Source: Tragulus kanchil (taxonomy: Eukaryota; Chordata; Mammalia; Artiodactyla; Tragulidae). Taken from it: a DNA stretch of 64,000 bases. The stretch is taken from the NCBI GenBank assembly GCA_022376925.1, contig JAIOJX010000002.1:135790831-135854830 (forward strand), written 5' to 3'. The notes under the pieces were generated by a model. That model was given only the letters and a program-made list of their open reading frames with translations. It made no database searches and was not told where the DNA came from. The translations under genes and the position numbers were made by a program. Shown in pieces: positions 1 to 11,600 of this stretch; positions within the stretch are counted from its first letter, which is position 1, and each line of letters opens with the position of its first letter.

Positions 1-1228
1 CTAGCTCATTAGACACATCCTGCGTGTAACAGGCCGTGTGGCTCTCTGTAGATCAAAACGGAGGTCAGTTGAGTATAAAGTCTGTCAGTCAACGATAGGA
101 GCATTGCTCCCAGAATCCCTAGTGCTCAGTCAAGTGCCAAAGCCAGGGCCGTCAGGTGAACACAGGGATGGCTGCCTTGAGGAACACTTGGGATTTGGAG
201 GTGCATGGAGTCTTGGAGGTGACAAGGTTGGGGTGTTCGCCAGAAAAATGAGTTGCTGACGTGGAAATCGCTGTCTGCTGTGGCAATGCTGTGTGTGCTC
301 AGTCGCTCAGTTGTGTCTGACTCTTTGTGACCCCAAGAACTGCAGCCCACCAGCTCCTCCGTCCACGGGAATTCTCCTGGAGTGGGTTGCCGTGCCCGCC
401 TCCTGCGGATCTTCCCAACCTGTGGATCGAACCCAGGTCTCCTGCATTGGAGGTGGCTTCTTTCCCCCCTGCGCCACTCGCGGAGCCCATTTGTTGTTGG
501 GGCTGAACAAGCTAAGACACTGTACAAGGTGTCCCGTGTAGGTTCTGCACACTGTCCTTGAAGCTGCTTCCAGACGGGGGGAAACGTCTAGAAAGAAGGT
601 CAGACCGTAAAGAAGTTGAAATCCTCATTGGTTGCTGGGCAGAGTTCTGGGGAGGGTGGGGGTGGGCAGAAGTGGCGTTACCCAGAAGGCATGGGTTTTG
701 GAGGGAGAGGGGGGGATTTCACATGAGGACGGAGTGTGGCTGGAGGGACATGACTCAGGGAGGGGAAGACAGATGCTGAAGACCCCTAGCCACCCTCCAC
801 CCCCCAGGAGATGAGGAGCCACCGGAGTGTGGGACTCAGGCGGTCCTCTCGGGGGGCAGCTGTCATTGGGTGCTTTTATTTCCTGTTAACCTTCACCCAG
901 AAACACTCAGGGTGGTCCTGTGTCAGCAGTCATTCACCTCTCCGTCTCCAGCTCTCAGCCTTGTTTGCTGGCAGATTGCTTTCTCAGCTACTTTGCAACA
1001 AACAGCCTAAGCTCTGCCTCCCATCTGTCAGCTAGTGTCACATTTCTCTCCAGAGTTCGATTTCTAGATCTCAGTGCTGCTCACTTTCTGGTGACTTTCA
1101 TGCCTCTCTCCTCTCTAGCTCATTAGACACATCCTGCGTGTAACAGGCCGTGTGGCTCTCTGTAGATCAAAACGGAGGTCAGTTGAGTATAAAGGCTGTC
1201 AGTCAACGATAGGAGCATTGCTCCCAGA
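1..1228 (+). repeat. Tandem duplication 1 (end of copy 1 at 1-114; copy 2 ends 1228)
   Basis: Bases 1-114 recur at 1115-1228 at a fixed offset of 1114 with one visible substitution (82 versus 1195), after which the two diverge. The window therefore opens in the last 114 bases of a first copy; the second copy is 115-1228. No exon is involved. Confidence 0.9.
288..489 (-). mobile_element. Bov-tA type SINE
   Basis: Read on the minus strand, it has the typical Bov-tA body: a tRNA-like head, TCCAATGCAGGAGACC, AACCCACTCCAGGAGAATTCC, and the end GTCAGACACAACTGAGCGACTGAGC. Confidence 0.85.
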
Positions 1229-1360
1229 CAAGGCCCGTGGGCAGTTGTCATTCACAGACTGGATAGGGAGGCCACTTGAGCAGCATCTTTCTTGGTCCAC
1301 TTGTCTGCACGGGCTGAAGCTCTCATGCGCTCTGATTCCTCTGAGACCATCACCAAGGGG

Positions 1361-1557
1361 CTTTCCAGGTGGCTCAGTGGTAAAGAATCTGCCTGCCAAT
1401 CAGGAGGTATGGGTTCAATCCCTGGGTCGGGAAGATCCTCTGGAGAAGGAAGTGGCAACCCACTCCAGTGTTCTTGCCTGGAGAATTCCATGGACAGAAG
1501 ATCCTGGTGGGCTACAGTCCATGGGGTTGCAAAGGAATTAGACACGACTTATCAACT
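1361..1557 (+). mobile_element. Bov-tA type SINE
   Basis: It starts GGCTTTCCAGGTGGCTCAGTGG, has the B-box-like GGTTCAATCCCTGG, then AACCCACTCCAGTGTTC and TTAGACACGACTTATCAACTAAAC. This is the tRNA-derived plus BovB-tail structure typical of bovids. Confidence 0.9.
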
Positions 1558-1774
1558 AAACAAACATCACCAAGAATGCATCCAGATTGAACCATGTGTT
1601 CAATCATGGTTTGATTAAATCCCTCTGTGTGTTATTCCCTGATAGTGGCAGACTTTAGTGCCACATGCTTCTGGAAAAAATCCCCGTGTGCTTGCCTTGC
1701 AACAAACCAGAAGGTTGAGACAAGACATTCACCTGGGTCAGGGTCCTGAATGGCCCTTTCAGGGAAAAGATATA

Positions 1775-2110
1775 CTTTTTTTTTTTTTTTCCAAATGGGG
1801 TATAGTTGATTTACAATGTTGCATTAGTTTCAGGTGTACAGTGAAGTTATTGTTATATGTCTTACAGAGTTTTGTTGTTTACAGCTATACATAATCCCAA
1901 ATCAGTCATAGGTACATCCTTGACCCCTCCCCCTGGGCCCCTCTTCTCTTCTGCCCTGTCCCACCCCTCCAGGTTGCTACATAGCCCCCATGTAACTTCC
2001 CTTAGTCTTATAGCGTATTCACAATGGTTATCTCTTTTACATATGATAGTGTAGGTTTCCCTGTTACTAAGAGGAGGAAAGAGATACTTTAAAAGTTTTA
2101 GAAATTTTGA
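1775..2110 (-). mobile_element. L1 3'-end fragment
   Basis: The complement resembles the ruminant L1 3' end (TACACTGAAACTAATGCAACATTG and TAAATCAACTATA motifs) followed by older L1-like sequence and a T-run at the plus-strand start. The boundaries are approximate. Confidence 0.55.
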
Positions 2111-2265
2111 GATGTCCATTTATTTCTAGAGTTCAATTTTTTGGTCAATATTTTATTATGAAAAAAGTTTCAAACATACATCCATGTTGAAATAATTTTA
2201 CACTAGACACCCTTATAGTCCTGAATACCTAGGTTTGCCTATTAGCAATGTATCATTCTTTTTTT

Positions 2266-2446
2266 TTTTAATTACTTCATTTGGCTACATTGGGTCTTCA
2301 TTGCAGCAGGCAGAATCTTCAACCTTAGTAGCAGTACGCAAACCCTTAGTTGCGGCATATAGGATCCAGTTCCCAGACCAGGGATTGCACCTAGGCCCAC
2401 TGGACTGGGAGCATGCAGTCTTAGCCCCTGGACCACTGTGCTTCTG
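2266..2446 (-). mobile_element. CHR-type tRNA-derived SINE
   Basis: Minus-strand head with GGTCCAGGGGCTAAGACTGC, then GGGAACTGGATCC and an A-rich tail (T-run at 2260-2270 on +). It ends 67 bases before the first SLC5A11 exon. Confidence 0.8.
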
Positions 2447-2512
2447 AGTCTGGGGAGAAGGAGAGGGAGAGGAAGGGCTGTCGGGTGGCAGCAACTCAGC
2501 TCTGACCCCCAG

Positions 2513-2617
2513 GTCACGACAATGCCAGAGTACCTGCGAAAACGCTTCGGTGGCAACAGGATCCCCATCACGCTGGCTGTACTCTACCTGTTCATCTACA
2601 TCTTCACCAAGATCTCG
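2513..2617 (+). CDS. SLC5A11: SLC5A11 exon, residues ~126-160
   Basis: This 105-nt exon, phase 0 at both ends, encodes 35 residues from [14 protein letters not shown] to IFTKIS. The acceptor is a pyrimidine-rich tract ending CCCCCAG and the donor is GTAAGA. It covers the conserved cytoplasmic loop [10 protein letters not shown] found in all SGLT-type transporters and the following hydrophobic helix ([11 protein letters not shown]). The ATG inside the exon (MPEY) is an internal methionine, not a start. It is the first SLC5A11 exon in the window. Confidence 0.95.
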
Positions 2618-5600
2618 GTAAGATGAGGGCACAGCATGGTGAGAAGCTCATCATGGCCCACTGCTCGTGGCGTCCACTCCCCTTGGAGGTTCTCCTCTTA
2701 TTGAGAAAGCTTCAGAAAGGTTCTAAGGAGATAGGAGGGGTGGGGGTAAAGGGTAAACAGGGGCAGAGGAAGTATGGGGAAAGGTGGAGGGAAGGAGTCC
2801 TCCTCCGTCTCCTGCCAACGCTTCTTCAGAACATCTCAGGATGGTACCTGACATGGCATGGGACTCCAAGAACCCTGGGATGGGTCTGCCATCTTCCTCC
2901 TGGGATTGGGCTGTTATCTGCTGTTAATCACATGTGCTGATGGCCCACTGGGCCCGCCCCACTGTGAGCTTCGGATGGGCAGACCTCCTGGAAAGCAGCC
3001 AAGAGCAGAGGCTCAGCAACCTGCTGCTCCGCCTGCTTCACACGGATGCCGTCTTCTCTGTTTGGAACTGGGGGAGACCCTGTCTTAGTGAGGTGGGGAG
3101 AGGGGGTGTAGATAGGACTTTCGTTCAATTCAGACAACAATAATTCTGCCAGCTCCGGTGTGAAAAAAAAAGACTTAGAAGGACAATGCTTGCCCTCATC
3201 CTGGTGGGTATCTACAGACGTGCAGAAGTTTTCCCAAGAAAAGGTGCATGTGAGGAGGAGGCTGAGAAGATACAGAGAAGGAGGAACTGGCATTCCCAGC
3301 TGGATGGACAGAACAAGAAAAAGTTTGGGGCATGAGTAAACATGACTTGTTAGGGAAACGAGGTGGATTTCAGCATGCCTGGAGGACTGAGAGTGTGAAG
3401 TGAGTAAAGGAAATGAGATCAACTGGCAGGCAAGCCAGGAAGCACCTGGCTTAGAACTCTGACTTATTTGGACGTTATCTGAGGGGCTCTTGAGAGTCTC
3501 TTGGACTGCAAGGCGAACAAACCAGCCACTCCTAAAGGAAATCAACCCTAAATATTCATTGGAAGGACTGATGCTGAAGCTGAAGCTCCAATACTTTGGC
3601 CACCTGATGCAAAGAGCCAACTCATTGGAAAAATAACCCTGATGTTGGGATAGATGGTGGGCAGGAGGAGAAGGGGGCAACAGAGGATGAGATGGTTGGG
3701 TGGCAATGCTGACTCCATGGACATGAGTTTGAGCAAACTCTGGGAGACAATGAACTCCAAGGGGGTTGGGCTCCTCCCTTATTGAGAAAGCTTCAGAAAG
3801 GTTCTAAGGAGATAGGAGGGGTGGGGGTAAAGGGTAAACAGGGGCAGAGGAAGTATGGGGAAAGGTGGAGGGAAGGAGTCCTCCTCCGTCTCCTGCCAAC
3901 GCTTCTTCAGAACATCTCAGGATGGTACCTGACATGGCATGGGACTCCAAGAACCCAGGGATGGGTCTGCCATCTTCCTCCTGGGATTGGGCTGTTATCT
4001 GCTGTTAATCACATGTGCTGATGGCCCACTGGGCCCGCCCCACTGTGAGCTTCGGATGGGCAGACCTCCTGGAAAGCAGCCAAGAGCAGAGGCTCAGCAA
4101 CCTGCTGCTCCGCCTGCTTCACACGGATGCCGTCTTCTCTGTTTGGAACTGGGGGAGACCCTGTCTTAGTGAGGTGGGGAGAGGGGGTGTAGATAGGACT
4201 TTCGTTCAATTCAGACAACAATAATTCTGCCAGCTCCCGGTGTGAAAAAAAAAGACTTAGAAGGACAATGCTTGCCCTCATCCTGGTGGGTATCTACAGA
4301 CGTGCAGAAGTTTTCCCAAGAAAAGGTGCATGTGAGGAGGAGGCTGAGAAGATACAGAGAAGGAGGAACTGGCATTCCCAGCTGGATGGACAGAACAAGA
4401 AAAAGTTTGGGGCATGAGTAAACATGACTTGTTAGGGAAACGAGGTGGATTTCAGCATGCCTGGAGGACTGAGAGTGTGAAGTGAGTAAAGGAAATGAGA
4501 TCAACTGGCAGGCAAGCCAGGAAGCACCTGGCTTAGAACTCTGACTTATTTGGACGTTATCTGAGGGGCTCTTGAGAGTCTCTTGGACTGCAAGGCGAAC
4601 AAACCAGCCACTCCTAAAGGAAATCAACCCTAAATATTCATTGGAAGGACTGATGCTGAAGCTGAAGCTCCAATACTTTGGCCACCTGATGCAAAGAGCC
4701 AACTCATTGGAAAAATAACCCTGATGTTGGGATAGATGGTGGGCAGGAGGAGAAGGGGGCAACAGAGGATGAGATGGTTGGGTGGCAATGCTGACTCCAT
4801 GGACATGAGTTTGAGCAAACTCTGGGAGACAATGAAAGACAGGGAAGTCTGGCATGCTGCCGTTCATGGGGTCGCAAAGAGTCAACCATAACTTAGCGGT
4901 TGAACAACAACCATCTTGGGGGCAAGTAGGCAGCCACTGGAGAGTTTTGATGAGGAGGAGAGGGTGAGGTGATCATGATGGTATTTGATAAAGGCTGCAG
5001 TGTGGAGGATGCAGTGTAGGCAGATCAAGAACAGAGGCAGGGTGTTTGCTTCGGCAGCACGTATACTAAAATTGGAACGACACAGAGAAGATGAGCATGG
5101 CCCCCGTGCAAGGATGACATACAAATTCGAGAAGCGAATTAAAAAAAAAAAAAAGGGCAGAAGCAGGAAGACCCCTGAGGAGCTTTTATTAGCCTAGTGA
5201 AGGAGGTTTTTAACATAATCACCTATAGGGCTCCCATCTGAGAGTCCTGATCTGGAAAGAGATGATAAAGAAAGGACAACATATGATGTGTCTGTTTTTT
5301 GTCAGAATCAAGGCTAGGGCCTGAGTCTGGGAAACTGTGCTAAGCTGACCCTTCATTCATCCACCTGTCAACCTCTCTCCAGGTGGACATGTACGCCGGT
5401 GCCATCTTCATTCAGCAGTCTTTGCACGTGAATCTCTACCTGGCCGTGGTCGGGCTGCTGGCTGTCACAGCTCTATACACCGTGGCAGGTGCGACTGAGC
5501 ATGGGCTGACGTTGCTGGGAGAGCTGGTGGGCGGGGTCGGTGGGCCCACCTTGGCTTTTCCCGGCCCATCTTTTGATGTTCCCGTGTGCTGACACCATGT

Positions 5601-8600
5601 CTTCATGAACTTTCAATCTGTAACCCTGGATAATGTGATTTTTCTTGGCCATCATCCCAAGAAAGAGGGTTACCTAATAGAAGAGAGGATTGAGGATTTA
5701 AACAGGTACCACACCTGCATAAAGCTATTTTCCAGTTATTTCTTTTCATTAAGAGCTACTCAATGCTGACAGGTGTGTTCACATACACTGTGCACAGCTA
5801 GTGCCGAACCAGTGCAAGAGTGGAGCCTGAGGCTCATCTTTCCCTCCCAGGCTTGCATCCCAGGAGAGTGGCTGGTGGAGAACAGGGGCTTGACATGTAT
5901 CTGCCATTTTTTTGTTTGTTTGTTTGTTTTTTAAATTTTTGGCCTCTTTTATTGTTTGTTTTTTTTTCATCTATCTTTATTCTTTGGCTTGGTGGACCTC
6001 CCATCACAGTGGCCTCTCGCTGCAGAGCACCGGCTCTGGACGCATTCACTCCAGAGTGCTGGCTCGTAATTGGACACACCAGTCCAGCTGCTCCAAGGCA
6101 TGTGGGATCTTCCCAGGCCAGGGATCAAACCAGTGCCCCTTGCCCTGCAAGGTGAACTCTTTACCCACTGGACCACCAGGGAAGCCCATGTATCTGCTTT
6201 TTAAAAAATAGATATTTATTTGTTTGACTGTGCTGGCTCTTCAATGTTGTGCATGGGCCTTCTCTCGCTGCGTTTAGTGGAGACTACTCCCTGGTTGCGG
6301 TGCATGGGCTTCTCATTGCAATGGCTTCTCTTCTTGCAGAGCAAGGGCTCCAGGGTGAGAGGGTTTCAGAAGTGTGGCACACGGGCTTAGTTGCCCCATG
6401 GCATGTGGAATCTTCCCAGTTCAGGGATTCAACCTATGTCCTCTGCATTGGCAGATGGATTCTCAACCACTGGGCCACCAGGGAAGGTACCGTGCCCCAC
6501 CCCCCAGCCCCGTTTTTTTTTTTTCCTTTTCTTATTGTATGGTAACTTTACCCGTGAATAAACATATTCATATCAAATAAGTGTCCCTTACTCTGTAGAG
6601 AAAGAGAAAAGAAGGAAGAGTAGAGAACGAAGATCGCTTTGTCTACCGTGGCAGGTGCGACTGAGCATGGGCTGACGTTGCTGGGAGAGCTGGTGGGCGG
6701 GGTCGGTGGGCCCACCTTGGCTTTTCCGGCCCATCTTTTGATGTTCCCGTGTGCTGACACCATGTCTTCATGAACTTTCAATCTGTAACCCTGGATAATG
6801 TGATTTTCTTGGCCATCATCCCAAGAAAGAGGGTTACCTAATAGAAGAGAGGATTGAGGATTTAAACAGGTACCACACCTGCATAAAGCTATTTTCCAGT
6901 TATTTCTTTTCATTAAGAGCTACTCAATGCTGACAGGTGTGTTCACATACACTGTGCACAGCTAGTGCCGAACCAGTGCAAGAGTGGAGCCTGAGGCTCA
7001 TCTTTCCCTCCCAGGCTTGCATCCCAGGAGAGTGGCTGGTGGAGAACAGGGGCTTGACATGTATCTGCCATTTTTTTGTTTGTTTGTTTGTTTTTTAAAT
7101 TTTTGGCCTCTTTTATTGTTTGTTTTTTTTTCATCTATCTTTATTCTTTGGCTTGGTGGACCTCCCATCACAGTGGCCTCTCGCTGCAGAGCACCGGCTC
7201 TGGGCGCATTCACTCCAGAGTGCTGGCTCGTAATTGGACACACCAGTCCAGCTGCTCCAAGGCATGTGGGATCTTCCCAGGCCAGGGATCAAACCAGTGC
7301 CCCTTGCCCTGCAAGGTGAACTCTTTACCCACTGGACCACCAGGGAAGCCCATGTATCTGCTTTTTAAAAAATAGATATTTATTTGTTTGACTGTGCTGG
7401 CTCTTCAATGTTGTGCATGGGCCTTCTCTCGCTGCGTTTAGTGGAGACTACTCCTGGTTGCGGTGCATGGGCTTCTCATTGCAATGGCTTCTCTTCTTGC
7501 AGAGCAAGGGCTCCAGGGTGAGAGGGTTTCAGAAGTGTGGCACACGGGCTTAGTTGCCCCATGGCATGTGGAATCTTCCCAGTTCAGGGATTCAACCTAT
7601 GTCCTCTGCATTGGCAGATGGATTCTCAACCACTGGGCCACCAGGGAAGGTACCGTGCCCCACCCCCCCGCCCCGTTTTTTTTTTTTCCTTTTCTTATTG
7701 TATGGTAACTTTACCCGTGAATAAACATATTCATATCAAATAAGTGTCCCTTACTCTGTAGAGAAAGAGAAAAGAAGGAAGAGTAGAGAAGAAACTGGAA
7801 AGATCGCTTTGTCTAGATGTCCGTGGATTTGCTACCATGATTGTCATTACAAAGATTTTTCTATCTGGCAAGACCAATAAAAATCCACTGAGAAAAAAAA
7901 AAATCCACTGAGGTCAACCGGTTGCTCTGACCCTGTTTGAGAAGCCTGTTAGACTCTGAATACCTAATACTCACATAGTTTTTCCAATGTTAAAATTAAG
8001 GTCTTGACAGCTGACCCAAGCATCACTCTAACTAGAAATTACTGTATAACTAACCACCTACAAAGTTAGGGACTCAATGGTTTACTTCCCCCCAACAATT
8101 AATTCCATGGAATGCCTCTGTGTGTGTGTGTGTGTGTGTGTTGGCTGTTAGCTGGGATTCCGTTCCAGGTGATCCATCATGCTCCATGAGGCTAGACTGG
8201 ACTTCTTTTTTTTTTTTTTTTTTTTTATTTATTTTTGCTGCATTAGGTCTTCACTGCTGCTGCACAGGGGCTTTCTCTAGTTGCAGTGAGTGGGGCTATC
8301 TTCATTGTGGCACATGGGTTTCTCATTGCAGTGGCTTCTCTTGTGTGGAACACAGGCTCTCGGTCTGCAGGCTTAGTAGTTGTGGGCACCCGGGCTTAGT
8401 TGCTCCAAGACACTTGGGATCTTCCTGGACCAGGGATTGAACCTGTGCTCCCTGCCTGGGCAGGCAGATTCTTATCCATTGGGCCACAGGGAAGTCCTAG
8501 GCAGGGCTTCTTACAGAAGCCTGGAGGTCTTAGGACAACAGAAGAACCAGAGCGGGAGCTGCAGGGGCCCCTTGAGGCCCCGACTTAAAGCTGCCTAATA

Positions 8601-11600
8601 TCACCTCCTCTGGGTCAAAGCAAATCATTTGGTCAAGCCACATTTGAAAAGGAGGGAAACCAACTTCACCTCAATATGAAAGGAGCAGCGAAGACACATT
8701 ACAAAATGGGATTCAACCTATGTCCTCTGCATTGGCAGATGGATTCTCAACCACTGGGCCACCAGGGAAGGTACCGTGCCCCACCCCCCAGCCCCGTTTT
8801 TTTTTTTTCCTTTTCTTATTGTATGGTAACTTTACCCGTGAATAAACATATTCATATCAAATAAGTGTCCCTTACTCTGTAGAGAAAGAGAAAAGAAGGA
8901 AGAGTAGAGAAGAAACTGGAAAGATCGCTTTGTCTAGATGTCCGTGGATTTGCTACCATGATTGTCATTACAAAGATTTTTCTATCTGGCAAGACCAATA
9001 AAAATCCACTGAGAAAAAAAAAAATCCACTGAGGTCAACCGGTTGCTCTGACCCTGTTTGAGAAGCCTGTTAGACTCTGAATACCTAATACTCACATAGT
9101 TTTTCCAATGTTAAAATTAAGGTCTTGACAGCTGACCCAAGCATCACTCTAACTAGAAATTACTGTATAACTAACCACCTACAAAGTTAGGGACTCAATG
9201 GTTTACTTCCCCCCAACAATTAATTCCATGGAATGCCTCTGTGTGTGTGTGTGTGTGTGTGTTGGCTGTTAGCTGGGATTCCGTTCCAGGTGATCCATCA
9301 TGCTCCATGAGGCTAGACTGGACTTCTTTTTTTTTTTTTTTTTTTTTATTTATTTTTGCTGCATTAGGTCTTCACTGCTGCTGCACAGGGGCTTTCTCTA
9401 GTTGCAGTGAGTGGGGCTATCTTCATTGTGGCACATGGGTTTCTCATTGCAGTGGCTTCTCTTGTGTGGAACACAGGCTCTCGGTCTGCAGGCTTAGTAG
9501 TTGTGGGCACCCGGGCTTAGTTGCTCCAAGACACTTGGGATCTTCCTGGACCAGGGATTGAACCTGTGCTCCCTGCCTGGGCAGGCAGATTCTTATCCAT
9601 TGGGCCACAGGGAAGTCCTAGGCAGGGCTTCTTACAGAAGCCTGGAGGTCTTAGGACAACAGAAGAACCAGAGCGGGAGCTGCAGGGGCCCCTTGAGGCC
9701 CCGACTTAAAGCTGCCTAATATCACCTCCTCTGGGTCAAAGCAAATCATTTGGTCAAGCCACATTTGAAAAGGAGGGAAACCAACTTCACCTCAATATGA
9801 AAGGAGCAGCGAAGACACATTACAAAATGGGCAGACACAGGAGAAGTAGGTACTACTGGGGCCTTGCAAATGGTCAACACTGAGACCTCTCTGCCCCATC
9901 CGGTCTTGAGTGTCCAAGCATCCTCTGCCCCCAGAGAGTAACCCCTCTCCACCCGAGTGCCTGACTGTTGCCTCTGTGCTCATCTCCCCACAGGAGGCCT
10001 GGCTGCCGTGATCTACACAGACGCTCTACAGACGGTGATCATGCTGATAGGAGCGCTCATCCTGATGGGCTACAGTAAGTGGGGTCCCAGGTCATTTGGG
10101 TGGATGACAGCACCTCTCTTAAGAAGGGACATCTGACAAAAGAGTCAAACATGACTTCTTGACTAAGTAACAATAACCTTAAATAAGTCACCCGTATGCT
10201 CTCTGAGCCTCAGTTTCCTCACGCATGTGGGCCTGTTAAGTTTCTTCAGTTATGTCCAACTCTTTGCAACGCTATGGACCATAGGCTGCCAGCCTCCTCT
10301 GCCCGTGGGATTCTCCAGGTATGCATGCTGGAGCGGGTATGGGTTGCCGTGCCCTCCTCCAGGGGATGGACTCCCAGAAAAGGAAAAGAACATGAGTCAT
10401 GCAATCTGAACAGCTTGTACTATAGTTAACGCTAAGTCACCGATGTTAACTTCTTAGTTTCTGTAACTGAACTCGGCTTATGTTAGACAGTAATGCTAGG
10501 TGAAGTGCGTATGGCAATTCTCTGCACTACTTATATAACACTTTTGTATGTCTGTAATTATAAGGTCAAAAATTAATAACTATTAAGATCCTTGGGCTTC
10601 CTTGGTGGTCCAGTGGGTAAAGAGTCCACCTTGCAGTGCAGGGGACACCAGTTCAATCCCTGGCCTGGGAAGATCCCACGTGCCAGAGTGACTGGACCAG
10701 TGTGTCCAACGACCAGCCAGCACTCTGGAGTGCATGTGCCCAGAGCCAGTGCTCTGCAAGGAGAGAGGCCACTGCAATGGGAGGCTCACAGAGGCCAAAG
10801 AATAAAGACGGATGAAAACAAATGATGACTTAGAGATGAAAAAAAAAATCATTGGAAAAATGTTTTGCAAAAACATTCATGTACCATATTGTCATATTTT
10901 CAGATTATATTACCTTATCTATGCAAAACAAAAACATTCAATTTACTGAGAAGAAGTATAAATGAAAAATATCTAACTGTTTGGGGGTTTTAAAGTGGCC
11001 TCCTTAATAATGCATGGGTAAAAGAGGAAATAAAACTGCAATTATAGACTATTTAGAAAAGATAATGAGAACATTACACTTCACACCTGGTGGTGAAATT
11101 AAAGCTGAACTCCTAGAAAAACATTTCAACAACTGAGCAACTGAGCATACACATTATTACTGATGGCAGCTCACCACAGGAATATTAGCAATATCTGTGA
11201 CTCTGATACCAAAATATACCCCGATTTTTTAATCCAAATATTTTATAGTTACTGCCAATGTACTGAAACACTGTGTCCATGGTTACTTTAAAACTAAATT
11301 GTTGGCTTCCCTGGTGGTCCAGTGGGTAAAAAGTCCGCCTTGCAGTGCAAGGGACACTGGTTCTCTGGCCCCAAAATATTCCATGTGCTGCGGAGGGGTT
11401 GGACCAGTGTGTCCACTTATGAGCCAGCGCTCTGGAGCCGGTGCTCTGCAGGGAGAGAGGTCACTGCGATGGGAGGCCCATGCATGCTGGAGAATAAAGA
11501 TGGATGAAAATAATAAATAACTAAGAAAAAGCTCATGCCATGAAGTTAAAAACAAACAAACACTTAAAAGCTTAAAAAAAAAAAAAAGCTAAATTGTTAT

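Larger units (their letters stand above)
5479..7815 (+). repeat. Tandem duplication 3 (5479-6645 and 6645-7815)
   Basis: A ~1.17-kb direct repeat starting in the last 10 bases of the SLC5A11 exon at 5383-5488. Copies differ by single bases in C or T runs. The end of copy 1 reads GAGAACGAAGATCGC where copy 2 has GAGAAGAAACTGGAAAGATCGC, a damaged end. Confidence 0.95.
7587..9831 (+). repeat. Tandem duplication 4 (7587-8710 and 8708-9831)
   Basis: A direct repeat with offset 1121, sharing GGG(A) at the junction. It contains a (TG)n microsatellite, a CHR-type SINE and part of another. It begins inside copy 2 of the previous duplication, so the two duplications chain. Confidence 0.95.

Noticed and set aside
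2928..3680. Minus-strand open frame of 250 codons, recurring at 4009-4885
   Set aside because: It overlaps an ART2A-like SINE and intron sequence and is disrupted by a one-base indel in the second copy; no splice context or recognised similarity.
10593..10680. tRNA-gene-like boxes (GGTTCGATCCCTGG type) at many sites
   Set aside because: They are the tRNA-derived heads of SINEs, which lack a foldable tRNA body and continue into SINE-specific sequence.
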